From assembly GCA_024364735.1 (NCBI GenBank), contig JAGFNQ010000209.1, positions 157,733-221,732 on the forward strand: a stretch of DNA of 64,000 nt. Reading direction: 5' to 3'. The notes below the pieces were generated by a model. It was given only the letters and a program-made list of their open reading frames with translations, was not told the DNA's origin and did not search any database. The translations under genes were made by a program, and so were the position numbers. Below, one piece after another: positions 11,288 through 22,014 of the stretch (its first letter is position 1; each line of letters opens with the position of its first letter). This DNA comes from Boesenbergia rotunda. Its lineage: Eukaryota; Streptophyta; Magnoliopsida; Zingiberales; Zingiberaceae.

Positions 11288-11927
11288 TTATCTAACAATA
11301 AATATTGTTTTCAATTTGGCTCCCCCTGGACTAAAGCCACGATAATGGTTTGGCAAGATGTGAATCTTGTCCTTGGGGATCCAATATTGATTTGATCCAG
11401 TTTGTTTGTTCAAGCATAGTTTGGGTACCCATGCCTGAACTTTAGGTCTGGACTGGTTCAGTACAGCAAAGTAGGATCTTTGTCTAGATTTGGTTCTATA
11501 GCCTAGTCCGGATCGATTTAGAACCGATTTCTGTTTTCCAAGAATCATGTCAAGACCCTTGGAACCAGAAGTGAATCGTTCTAAAGCTGATCTAAGGTCC
11601 TTAACCTGAGTTTTCAGGGAGGAGTTCTCCTTCTCAAGTTTTTCAACTTGATTAGAGGTTCCTTCTTGAACCTTCTCAGTTAAGGATCTAGAGTCAGCTC
11701 CCTCTTTCAGGAGTTTTACTTCCTGTCGGAGGGATTCGACTCGGAGTTTAGCTTTCGCCAAATCTCGAGAAAGATAAGAAATTAACTCATTTAATTGACT
11801 TCTAGAAAAACCACATACCTTGATTTCACCGTCGTCTGAAAATGTTAGTCTGCTGTCGTCCTGTTCCGATTCTGACTCGGTCTCGATTTCTTTTGAGGTG
11901 GTTAGCGCGAGCAGGTTCGACTGTTTC
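11288..11927 (-). pseudogene. gag: C-terminal part of SIRE-like gag (element B)
   Basis: Open minus-strand frame entered from the junction at 11928, so the N-terminal capsid and zinc-knuckle parts are missing. The acidic stretch ESESEQDD is followed by a coiled coil (AKLRVESLRQEVKLL, LEKENSSLKTQVKDLR), then GSKGLDMILGKQKS and WVPK-type motifs like those that precede protease in SIRE elements, and a stop at 11288. The homologous coiled coil is at 1-240 in element A. Truncation coincides with the start of the duplicated host flank at 11929. Confidence 0.7.
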
Positions 11928-11928
11928 T

Positions 11929-12184
11929 AATTATGGTAAATTTTCGATTTAGGAATTTCAATGTTTGGAAATCCTCATGAAATTTCACAAACTTTTGAAA
12001 TATCTTTGTTTCTGAAATTTTATGATAATTGTGAAAACATTCCATTTTTGGAAACTTTCCAATTTTGAATATTTTCCATTTTGGAAAATTTTCAATTTTG
12101 GAAATACGTAAGTTTTCTTTGTACCAGAAACTTACAATTATTCTAAAAACCTTTTATTTTCAGAAACTTTCCATTTATGGAAAG
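11929..12184 (+). repeat. Duplicate of D leader flank (copy of 5836-6091)
   Basis: Same length (256 bp) as 5836-6091 and roughly 97% identical by eye, including the final GAAAG. This host flank therefore occurs twice: once left of LTR B and once left of LTR C. Confidence 0.88.
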
Positions 12185-13549
12185 TGTTGGATCGAGAGAA
12201 ACGATAGAGGGGGGGTGAATATCGTAAATCGTTTTCGGATTAAAAATAAGAGCATACACAACGGAAAATTAAATCACAACACAAAGACGCAAGCAGTTTT
12301 ACTTGGTTCGGAGTCGCGGTCGGCTCCTACTCCAAGGCCCACGGTCGTTGACCGTTTACTGCGGGCAATTCTATATGTGCGCAAAATCAGTTTACAAAAT
12401 GTATTACAAAATTAGTACAGTAAACTAAAAGTAGCTCTTCGTTACCGACGTCCGGTGTAGATTATATTTTTTGAGCAGAGGGACGTCGTTGGCGCTTGTA
12501 TCTCGAGTCGGGAGGTTTCCGGAGCAGAGCGCGGGAGTAGAAGAGTGTGAATGCGTTGGAAGAAATGATTGACCAACGCCTTGGGGTCGAGGGCCCTTTT
12601 ATAGCCCCTGGGGGCGCCCGGAACGTCGGGGGCGCCCCCCCACGTGTCAGCTGATCCGAGTTCCTCTCAGTCAGCTCTGATCCCTTCAAACTCGGGATCA
12701 GGCTTTGACGGGGGCGCCCGGGACGCTGGGGGCGCCCGGGTTGACCGGGTCAACTCTTATCCGTTGGCTTCGCTGGCTTCCGCTTCGTTAGCTTGATCTG
12801 GGGGAGCCCGGACCATCCAGGGGGCCCAGGAGCATGGGGGCGCCCCGCCCATGAGCTGTCGAAGCATTAACTTGCACTACTTCTTTTGTATTTACCTTGG
12901 GGGCGCCCGGGACACTCCGGGCGCCCTACTCAGCTTTTACCTCACTCCTTTGAGGCTCTCTGAGCTGCAGACACTCGTTCCTTCGGTCCTGCATCCAGGG
13001 TTAGTGCAAAATAACATAGAGCAATAATATATTAGTTTTATACAGCCTTAGCTGTCTTGGTTCTGACTTTGGGTCACCAAAATGGAGCCCTAGGTCGAAC
13101 CGACGCCTACTGTTCCCTCAACAGGGAACGCGTCCTCACCTACTCCTCTCGGGAGAATTTACCTGATGCCAACCGGCTCCTCCGGTTAGACTTTTGCCCA
13201 GCAGTCCTTCGCCAGGTGCCTAGTTGTCCTTCACCAGGTCTTCAGTACCAAGCTGTCCTTCGCCTGATGCCTAGCAGTCCTTCGCTAGGTCTTTGTATCC
13301 TGGCATTCCTTCGCCAGGTGCCTAGCAGTCCTTCGCTAGGGCTTTGTATCCTGGCATTCCTTCGCCAGGTGCCTAGCAGTCCTTCGCTAGGACTTTGTAT
13401 CCTGGCATTCCTTCTCCAGGTGCCTAGCAGTCCTTCGCTAGGACTTTTCTGTTGGTGCAGGAAGCACCATATCGAACCTTGTTTTGATATTAGCAAAGGG
13501 TTCAAAGTTAAGTATTATTGGTGTTCTAACAATGTTACTCAAGTGTGCA

Positions 13550-14165
13550 GGAAAAGTCCTAGCGAAGGGCTACTAGGCACCTGGCGAAGGACTGCTAGGA
13601 AACAAAGTCCTAGCGAAGGGCTGCTAGGCACCTGGCGAAGGACTGCCAGGATACAAAGCCCTAGCGAAGGGCTGCTAGGCACCTGGCGAAGGGCTGCCAG
13701 GAAACAAAGTCCTAGCGAAGGACTGCTAGGCACCTGGCGAAGGAATGCCAGGATACAAAGCCCTAGCGAAGGACTGCTAGGCACCTGGCGAAGGACTGCC
13801 AGGATACAAAGCCCTAGTGAAGGGCTGCTAGGCACCTGGCGAAGGGCTGTCAGGAAACAAAGTCCTAACAAAGGACTGCTAGGCACCTGGCGAAGGACTG
13901 CCAGGATCCAAAGCCCTAGCGAAGGACTGCTAGGCACCTGGCGAAGGAATGCCAGGATACAAAGACCTAGCGAAGGACTGCTAGGCACCAGGCGAAGGAC
14001 AGCTTGGTCCTGAAGTCCTAGCGAAGGATTGCTAGGCACCAGGCGAAGGACAGCTTGGTACTGAAGCCCTGGCGAAGGACTGCTAGGCACCAGGCGAAGG
14101 ACAGCTTGGTACTGAAGACCTGGCGAAAGACAGCTAGGCACTTGGCGAAGGACAGCTGGGCAAAA
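13550..14165. repeat. 51-bp minisatellite in F 5' LTR
   Basis: About eleven units built on CTAGCGAAGGGCTGCTAGGC and ACCTGGCGAAGGACTGCCAG. Both strands are open across it (13057-14013 plus, 13539-14327 minus) because 51 is divisible by three. It faces the inverted array of LTR C (13200-13449) across the insertion point, making a large imperfect inverted repeat. Confidence 0.88.
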
Positions 14166-14444
14166 GTCCAACCAGAGGAGCCGGGTGGCATCAGGTACAT
14201 TCTCCCGAGAGGAGTAGGTGAGCACGCGTTCCCCGTCGAGGGAATAGTAGGCGTCGGTTTGACCTAGGGCTCCATTTTGGAGGCCCAAAGTCAGAACCAA
14301 GACAGCTAAGGATGTATAAACTAACATCTTACTGCTTTATGTTGGTTTGAACTAACCCTGGATGCAGGACTAACCCTGGATGCAGGACCAAAGGAACGAG
14401 TGTCTGCAGCTCAGAGAGCCTCAAAGGAGTGAGGCAGCAGCTGA

Positions 14445-14760
14445 CCAGGGCGCCCGGAGTGTCCCGGGCGCCCCCAAGGTGAACACAAAACACATGAAGC
14501 AAAGGCAGGCATCGACAGCTCATGGGCGGGGCGCCCCCATGCTCCCGGGCGCCCCCAGTGCAAGCCAACGAAGCAGAAGCCAGCGAAGCCAAGGGATAAG
14601 AGTTGACCCGGTCAACTCGGGCGCCCCCAGCTTCCCGGGCGCCCCCGTCAAGATCTGATCCCGAGTTTGAAGGGATCAGAGCTGACCGAGTGGAACTCGG
14701 ATCGGCCGACACGTGGGGGGCGCCACCGACGTTCCGGGCGCCCCCAGGGGCTATAAATAG
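14445..14760 (+). promoter_or_regulatory. F LTR promoter with GGGCGCCC palindromes
   Basis: Several copies of GGGCGCCC and CCGGGCGCCCCC occur within 300 bp upstream of the TATA box CTATAAATAG (14751-14760). The same arrangement is seen in LTRs A, B, C and in the F 3' LTR (TATA about 21252-21261). A role as promoter element is inference. Confidence 0.55.
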
Positions 14761-15171
14761 GCCCTCGACCCCAAGGCTTCGAACAACAATTCTTCCAACG
14801 CTCCTACGCTCTTCTGCTCCTGCGCTCTGCTCCGAAAACCTCCAAACTCGAGATACAAGCGCCGACGACGTCCCTCCGCTCCGAAAATTCCATCTACACT
14901 GGACGTCGGTAATGAAGAGCTATTTTTAAGTTTACTATACTACTTTTGTAATATCTCTCTGTAAACTGTTTTGCGCACATATAGAATTGCCCGTAGTAAA
15001 CGATCAACGACCGTGGGCCTTGGAGTAGGAGCCGACTGTGACTCCGAACCAAGTATAAAACTTGGTGTTTGCGTGTGTTTGATTTAATTTTCCGCTGTGT
15101 ATGCTCTAATTTTAATCCGAAAACGTTTTACGATATTCATCCCCCTCTATCGTTTCTCTCGATCCAACAAG

Positions 15172-15183
15172 TGGTATCAGAGC
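15172..15183 (+). other. tRNA-iMet primer binding site, element F
   Basis: TGGTATCAGAGC two bases after the LTR end. Confidence 0.93.
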
Positions 15184-15708
15184 GGGGAAGCTCAAATTTG
15201 GTGCAACCACCAATTTGAGATTTATTTTCAGATTTACGAAATTTTTCATTTCATTTCTTTTCTTTTTGTTAATCGAGATTGGTGCAACACTACTCGATCT
15301 TGTTCGCCTTTTATTTCACATAAATAATATCTGTAGGTATATTTAAAATATTCTTACGCCTTTTTCAATTTTGAATTCTTATTTTTTCACCATTCATTAG
15401 AATTGATAAAACGATCAATTTTTGAAAATTTGTCATAAATTTTTTTTAATTATTATTTTAATATTTTTCTCGAAATTCGTGTTACCTTAATTCGAGCAAA
15501 ATTTTCAACGTTGAATTCTTATTTCTTTTCAGAATTGACAAATCAACATTTTCAAAAATTTGTCATAAATTATTTTATTATTATTCCGCCTCTAAATTCG
15601 TGCAACATTTATCTTGGGATATTTTTTCCCTTCTCCGACACTACTAATCCAAGACCAAGTCTTGGTACATCTCTGTTGTTTTGTTTATGTGCAAGGTTTA
15701 TATTAAAT

Positions 15709-16830
15709 GACCAACCAAGAGTGGAACAGTGCACGTCCACCGCTATTCTCTGGCAAGAACTTCAATTTTTAGAGAAGTCAAATGGAGTCCCTTCTGAAAG
15801 TCCACATGGACCTATGGCTGATCATCCAAACGGGATTCTCTTTTCCCGTAGAAGATGAGTTATCAATCGAGTGGGATAAATTGGATGAACGAACTCTCAA
15901 CCAAATCGAGACCGATGCAAGGGCAACTGCAATTCTACAATGTGGCCTAACCAAAGAGCAACTCGAGCTAGTAGGTCCATGCAGATGTGCTAGAGAAATC
16001 TGGAAAAAATTGATTAACCTTCATCAAGAGATCTCAGATGAAGAAGAAGATCAGGTAAGTTATCTTGCCCTGTCGGTCCAAGCACAAACAGCCGAGTCAG
16101 AGTCTGAACTCGAATCCAAAGTCGAACCAGAATCAGACGACGAATTGACTGAGACGGTAACCGATTTTGAATTCTTTTCAAAATTAGAATTAAATAATCA
16201 AACAGATACTGTAATGGTCGAGGAAGGTGTAAATTCTATTGCAGGGAAAAATCCTAAAGAACCACCAAAGAAGGAGCTTCAACTAGTATCCGAGTCCGAC
16301 TCAGACACAGAATCAGAAGATGAGCCTAGATCCGAGGCGACAAGAATCAAGGGGGAGATTCCCAATAAAGAACCAAAAGGTAAAAGTGTAAATTCAGATT
16401 TTAAAAATCATGTAATTTGTTACACATGCAGGGAGAGAGGGCACTACCAAAGTGAGTGTCCTACTCGTAAGATTCAAACGACACCACCGATGGTGACAAA
16501 GGAACCAGTTCCAAAAGCATGAAGGGACAAAAGTCGCATCCAATGCTTCAAGTGCCAGGAGTTCAGGCATTACCAAAGTGAATGCACAGATAAAAGAGCT
16601 ACCAAGAATGTCGGACAAACAATCGACAAAGGTAAATTTATAGTATTTGAAAATCCGTTATTTACCTTGAATAATGTGATTGATTCATGTAAATTAATTA
16701 AGGCAAATTCCAAAAAATTGAAACAAGAAAATGAAACCCTAAAACATAAGGTCAATATGTTAGAAAATTTAATTCATAATCTTGCTGATTTCGAAAACCC
16801 AGAGTTTTATTTTGATTATGATGTAACTTA
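15709..16830 (+). pseudogene. gag: gag of element F, shortened and broken
   Basis: The expected start is ATG 15709 (family opening ...NSARPPLFSGKN). The frame slips near 15770, then continues from 15782 as ESLLKVHMDLWLIIQTGF. The capsid core is largely deleted: the text passes from WKKLINLHQE straight to an acidic segment at about 16030. One CCHC knuckle (CYTCRERGHYQSEC, 16420-16462) is followed by a stop (TGA at 16520-16522) and a second knuckle (CFKCQEFRHYQSEC, 16540-16582) in the same frame. A coiled coil (KLKQENETLKHKVNMLENLI) ends with a stop near 16830. Double knuckles with a coiled-coil tail match the gag ends of elements A and B. Confidence 0.75.
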
Positions 16831-19800
16831 GATTATTTTTGTCTTGTTTGCTTTAATTGTGTGTTGCTTTTTATTTTATTTTTTTTGTTGCTTAGAAAAA
16901 GGATTGGCTAGTATAAGGACTGAACCAACTTAATTGAAATTTGAACAACATAGTATTGGGTGGAGGTGAGATGATAGTACGTTAGGGAAGCCTTTTCTAA
17001 TAAGGTCAAGTATACACTACTTAGTCTCTTTAGACTGGTGAAACTAGCCGAAGCTAACGATCTAAGACCCAAACTAGTTAGACTAGAATTTACCAAAAAG
17101 TAATTTTGAAGATGAAATTTCACTAAAAGGCTTTGTTTAGGAAAGGGTTGATGATCCAATAAGGCTACGGCCAAAGAAGGCCTTGTGCCTCGCCAAGACC
17201 TGGAAGCCAATTTTTGAAATTCAAATTCAATTTATTCTTTGTTAAATTCGAATCTAACACAAATTTTCAGTTAATTTTAGATTCAAATATCTCTTTTCAA
17301 AATAAATTTAAATTGGGTTTAAAAATTAATTTAACTTTTCAAAATTAATCATGGCCTTTTCAAAATAAATCTTTCTATTAAAATATGCATCTCACAAAAC
17401 AGTTAAGGATATCCTGTTTTGTCACTTAGAAATGGGTGAGATGCTCAGGACCTAAAAGTTAAATTCTAATTAATTTCAAAATCCTCAAAAATCATTTTAA
17501 CTTTTAAAGTAAGGTTTAATGTTTCAAAATTAACCATTTTTTGTTAAAATTAAATATTTGTCTCACACAACCCATAAGGTTAACATGTTTGCCCACGTAG
17601 AACTGGGTGAGATATCTAGGACCTAAAAGCATGATTCACTATCCTTTTAAATAAAAAAAAAGGTTTGCAAAAGTTATTCAAACTTACCTCTAATTTTTAA
17701 TTTATTGTACTGTACCCTACTTTTTCATTCCTAACATTTTTTAATTTCATGTCAAATATCACAATAAATAGAGTCTAGGGCTTGTTCTGATTTAGTCATT
17801 AACTTGGTCAAAATAGTCAACCCTAGTCCACATAGTCAAACCTGGTCAACACTGATATCCCTTAAAGAACTTAGATAAAAATCAGACTGTGTCGGATACA
17901 GGGGAGTTCTTCTTAATCTTTTTCGAAAAATTCAGTTTTTTCAAAAACCTTATGCTCTAAAACTTATTATCATCTCAAAATATGGTTTTCAAAAGTTGAC
18001 TCAAAAACCCTCGTATGTTACTATCTCTTTGAAAAATTAACATCATGATTTTCGAAAACTGTGCTATCATTCCAAGTTGTGTTTTCAAAAATTTATCTCC
18101 TTGAAAGTTATCATACTCAGAAGGTTATTCAACATTATTCTTTTGATTTTAATAAACCCTAAAGATACAGAGGAAGGTCCACTTCATGATCTACAAGGAC
18201 TCCTATGATGTGTCAAATTTAGGGGGAGTTTGAGTCAAAAGAAGAATTTTTGAAATTTTTTTTGGTAATTATTTGTTTTGAAGTTATTAGATAATTCTCA
18301 TAATTTAAATCAAACCCTAAAACTCAGAGGAAGATCGCTTGTAGTCAACAAGCTTCCTAGGACTGGGTCAAGCTTAGGGGCAGAATAAAATTAAAAGAAT
18401 TATTAAACATTTTTTAAATTATATGTTTTCATGCACTGCAAGTTTAAAATCCTTTTGAAAACTTAAATAATTTTTGTTCCAAAATACTATTATTTTATTT
18501 TTCAAAATTCTTGTGACTTATGAAGTTACTTTTATAATATTTACTTGGATTGAAAAATTTTTAGGACACATAGGAAAATGCCCTTGTAGTTAACAAGGTT
18601 TCCTAGGATTGTGTCAGACTGGAAAGGAAACCATGCCAAGTAAAGTATTATATTAAATTTTCTCTTAAAATATTATGTTCAAAAGTATTTATTAGTACGT
18701 ATATTTGTCAAAAATGCATAACATCCTGCAAAAGTTCTAATACTTTTTCAAAGCACTAATATTTACAAAGTACGAATAATTTTTTTAAAGTGCAATACTA
18801 AACATGTTTCAAAAAAAAATAATTTTTTTTCAATCTTTTTCAAAGTGAAAATGGGTTTCAAATTTTCTTTTGCATAACATTTTGTTGTATTCTTCCAAAT
18901 GTACTATCTGTTAAATGAAAATATTTTTTTAAATCTTTTCCAAATAAATACTTTTCTAAGGCAATAGTATTCTAAGTACATGAATTTTCTAAAAACTTGC
19001 CTACAAAATAAAATATTTTTTTTCACAATACTTTTCAAAGTAGAGCTTTCATTGGTACAATTTAAGCTACTTACTATACTTTCAGAATTATAACAAGTAT
19101 TTTTATGTTCAAAGCTCATAAACTCTGATACACACATTTCTTTCTTAAATCTTCTTTCAAAACTTCCTTATTGATATATGGCTAAGGGGGAGAGAAATAG
19201 AAAAAAAGAGAGAAATTTTTTATCTCATTTTCACAAAAAGCTAAGTATTTCTAAGTGCTTTAAAATTGGTCTAAGAATTTTTTTTAAGTACTTCAAATTG
19301 TTTTTAAGTGCCAAGTGCTGTTAAAATTTCAAACTACTTCAAGTGCTTTCAAGTATTTCTAGTGCTTCAAAATTTTTTGGGGAAAAACTTGCCTAGAAAT
19401 TTCTTAAGAATTATGTTTTTCAAAATGCACAAAGTGTTTCCAAGCAAATTCGTCTAAATGTGCAAAATTTTCTTTAGTAAACAAATTATTTTCCTAAACT
19501 CTAAAAGTTGAACTTTTTGGAAATTTGGCTTCAAAAATGGAAATTTTGCCTAAGTAAATTTTTTTCCTTATAAGTAAAAGTTTTTTTAAATTTAGGCCTA
19601 CAAAACTTCTCATAATGGAAAATTATCTAAGTGTAAAAAGTTTTGCTAATGAAAATACTTTTACTCTATTTTTGAAAAACACTTTGTCAAAAACATGAAG
19701 CACTCAGAAAAACTCAAAAATCCCTGTTAGATACCCTATTCACCCATGTTTGTGTTTGATATATGTCAAAGGGGGAGGAAGGGTCAAAGTTAAGTGTTAA

Positions 19801-19967
19801 GTTAAGTATTTTATAACACAATGATTCAGGGGGAGTATGAGAATTTTTTTTTCTGTTCAAATTACATTGGTTTTAGACTGTTCAGAATTGCTATGTTTTA
19901 TTGGTCTTAACCCTCTTGCTTAAACAGTTGCAATTTTTACTTAACTTTGAATCGTGTTCCCATAAAT
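16831..19967 (+). other. Noncoding internal region of element F
   Basis: About 3.1 kb, AT-rich. The first part (16900-17220) matches element B in reverse. Words such as CCCTAAA..CAGAGGAAG..TCCTAGGA recur near 18170, 18320 and 18560 as loose repeats with roughly 150-240-bp spacing. GGGGGAG tracts occur at 19186-19200 and 19770. No coding domain was recognised. Confidence 0.6.
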
Positions 19968-19981
19968 AAAAAAGGGGAGAT
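19968..19981 (+). other. Polypurine tract, element F
   Basis: AAAAAAGGGGAGAT just before the 3' LTR. Confidence 0.88.
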
Positions 19982-21671
19982 TGTTGGTGCAGGAAGCACC
20001 ATATCGAACCTTGTTTTGATATTGGCAAAGGGTTCAAAGTTAAGTATTATTGGTGTTCTAACAATGTTACTCAAGTGTGCAGGAAAAGTCCTAGCGAAGG
20101 GCTGCTAGGCACCTGGCGAAGGACTGCCAGGAAACAAAGTCCTAGCGAAGGGCTGCTAGGCACCTGGCGAAGGACTTCCAGGATACAAAGCCCTAGCGAA
20201 GGGCTGCTAGGCACCTGGCGAAGGAATGCCAGGAAACAAAGTCCTAACGAAGGACTGCTAGGCACCTGGCGAAGGAATGCCAAGATACAAAGCCCTAGCG
20301 AAGGACTGCTAGGCACCTGGCGAAGGACTGCCAAGATACAAAACCCTAGCGAAGGGCTTCTAGGCACCTGGCGAAGGGCTGCCAGGAAACAAAGTCCTAG
20401 CAAAGGACTGCTAGGCACCTGGCGAAGGACTGCCAGGATCCAAAGCCCTAGCGAAGGACTGCTAGGCACCTGGCGAAGGAATGCCAGGATACAATGACCT
20501 AGCGAAGGACTGCTAGGCACCAGGCGAAGGACAACTTTGTACTGAAGCCCTGGCGAAGGACAGCTAGGCACCAGGCGAAGGACAGCTTGGTACTGAAGAC
20601 CTGGCGAAGGACAGCTAGGCACCTGGTGAAGGACAGCTAGGCAAAAGTCCAACCGGAGGAGCCGGGTGACATCAGGTACATTCTCCCGAGAGGAGTAGGT
20701 GAGGACGCGTTCCCCGTCGAGGGAACAGTAGGCGTCGGTTCGACCTAGGGCTCCATTTTAGAGGCCCAAAGTTAGAACCAAGACAGCTAAGGCTGTATAA
20801 ACTAACATCTTACTGCTTTATGTTGGTTTGGACTAATCCTGGATGCTGGACCGAAGGAACGAGTGTCTGCAGCTCAGAGAGCCTCAAAGGAGTGAGGCAG
20901 CAGCTGACCATGGCGCCCGGAGTGTCCCGGGCACCCCCAAGGTGAACACAAAACACATGAAGCAAAGGCAGGCTTCGACAGCTTGTGGGCGGGGCGCCCC
21001 CGTGCTCCCGGGCGCCCCCCATGCTCCTGGGCGCACCCAGCATCCCGGGCGCCCCCAGTGTAAGCCAACGAAGCAGAAGCCAGCGAAGCCAAGGGATAAG
21101 AGTTGACCCGGTCAACCCGGGCGCCCCCAGCGTCCCAGGCGCCCCCGTCAAGATCTGATCCCGAGTTTGAAGGGATCAGAGCTGACCGAGTGGAACTCGG
21201 ATCGGCCGACATGTGGGGGGGCTCCCCCGACGTTCCGAGCGCCCCCAGGGGCTATAAATAGGCCCTCGACCCCAAGGCTTCGAACAACAATTCTTCCAAC
21301 GCTCCTACGCTCTTCTGCTCCTGCGCTCTGCTCCGAAAACTTCCCAACTCGAGATAAAAGTGCCGACGACATCCCTCCGCTCCGAAAATTCCATCTACAC
21401 CGGACGTCAGTAACGAAGAGCTGTTTTTAAGTTTACTATACTACTTTTGTAATATCTCTTTGTAAACTGTTTTGCGCACATATAAAATTGCCCATAGTAA
21501 ACGGTCAACGATCGTGGGCCTTGGAGTAGGAGCCGACCACGACTCCGAACCAAGTAAAAAACTTGGTGTTTGCGTGTGTTTGATTTAAATTTCCGCTGCG
21601 TAATTGCTCTAACTTTAATCCGAACGTTTTACGATATTCACCCCCCCTCTATCGTTTCTCTCGATCCAACA
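19982..21671 (+). mobile_element. 3' LTR of element F
   Basis: 1690 bp, same ends as the 5' LTR. Minisatellite (20085-20640) has about one unit fewer. By eye divergence from the 5' LTR is a few percent, indicating a fairly recent but not brand-new insertion. Confidence 0.92.
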
Positions 21672-21894
21672 TTTTCCTGCACACTTTAGTAACATGTTAG
21701 ATAAACAGTGTATCTTAACTTTTAAACCCTTTTGCCATTATCAAAATATAGGTTCGACTTGGGTGCTTTCTGCACCAACAGAAAGCTCACAATTTTGGGC
21801 ACATTCTTTCAAGAATGTCTAGACAAATTATAGGAATATTAATTGGCATTTAAATTCATAATTGGAAATTAAATTATTTACAAAATTCTTTATT

Positions 21895-21922
21895 TTGGAT
21901 TGAGCCTCAGGGAGCTGTCCAA
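21895..21922 (+). repeat. Leader stem-loop 1, element D
   Basis: TTGGA (21895-21899) pairs with TCCAA (21918-21922) around GCCTCAGGGAGC. Confidence 0.6.
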
Positions 21923-21980
21923 TTTAAAGTTAGTTGTTATAATTAAATTTCCTAAATTGGATTTAAGCTGTCAAATGTTT

Positions 21981-22014
21981 AATTTGGATTGAGCATCGGG
22001 GAGCCGTCCAAATT
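21981..22014 (+). repeat. Leader stem-loop 2, element D
   Basis: AATTTGGA (21981-21988) pairs perfectly with TCCAAATT (22007-22014) around GCATCGGGGAGC. Confidence 0.65.

Larger units (their letters stand above)
13450..15169 (+). mobile_element. 5' LTR of element F
   Basis: 1720 bp, TGTTGGTGCAGGAAG... to ...CTCGATCCAACA. Contains about eleven 51-bp minisatellite units (13550-14160), GGGCGCCC palindromes (14445-14750) and TATA box CTATAAATAG at 14751-14760. Confidence 0.92.
13450..21671 (+). mobile_element. SIRE-like Copia element F, non-autonomous
   Basis: Plus-strand element inserted in LTR C with TSD TTTTC (13445-13449 and 21672-21676). 5' LTR 13450-15169, primer site 15172-15183, degenerate gag 15709-16830, about 3.1 kb of AT-rich noncoding DNA, polypurine tract 19968-19981, 3' LTR 19982-21671. 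No protease, integrase, RT, RNase H or extra ORF is present. It must have been mobilised by an autonomous relative if it moved in this form (inference). Confidence 0.92.
12185..21780 (-). mobile_element. LTR C (solo, minus), split by element F
   Basis: SIRE-like LTR in two pieces, 12185-13449 and 21677-21780, 1369 bp when element F and one TSD copy are left out. Flanked by GAAAG at 12180-12184 and 21781-21785. It has no primer site or polypurine tract beside it, hence a solo LTR. U3 palindromes, TATA (12596-12603, minus) and the 51-bp minisatellite match LTR B. Confidence 0.85.

Noticed and set aside
11929..12184. Assembly error as the cause of the duplicated flank
   Set aside because: Not fully excluded, but the two copies differ at about 3% of sites and the outer TSDs agree, which favours a real old duplication.
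13057..14327. Long open frames on both strands (318 and 262 codons) with 17-residue repeats
   Set aside because: They are the two readings of the 51-bp LTR minisatellite; they cross the LTR C / element F boundary, so cannot be one gene.
16908..17210. 100-codon minus frame in element F
   Set aside because: The homologous region in element B is noncoding in the same orientation and carries stops.
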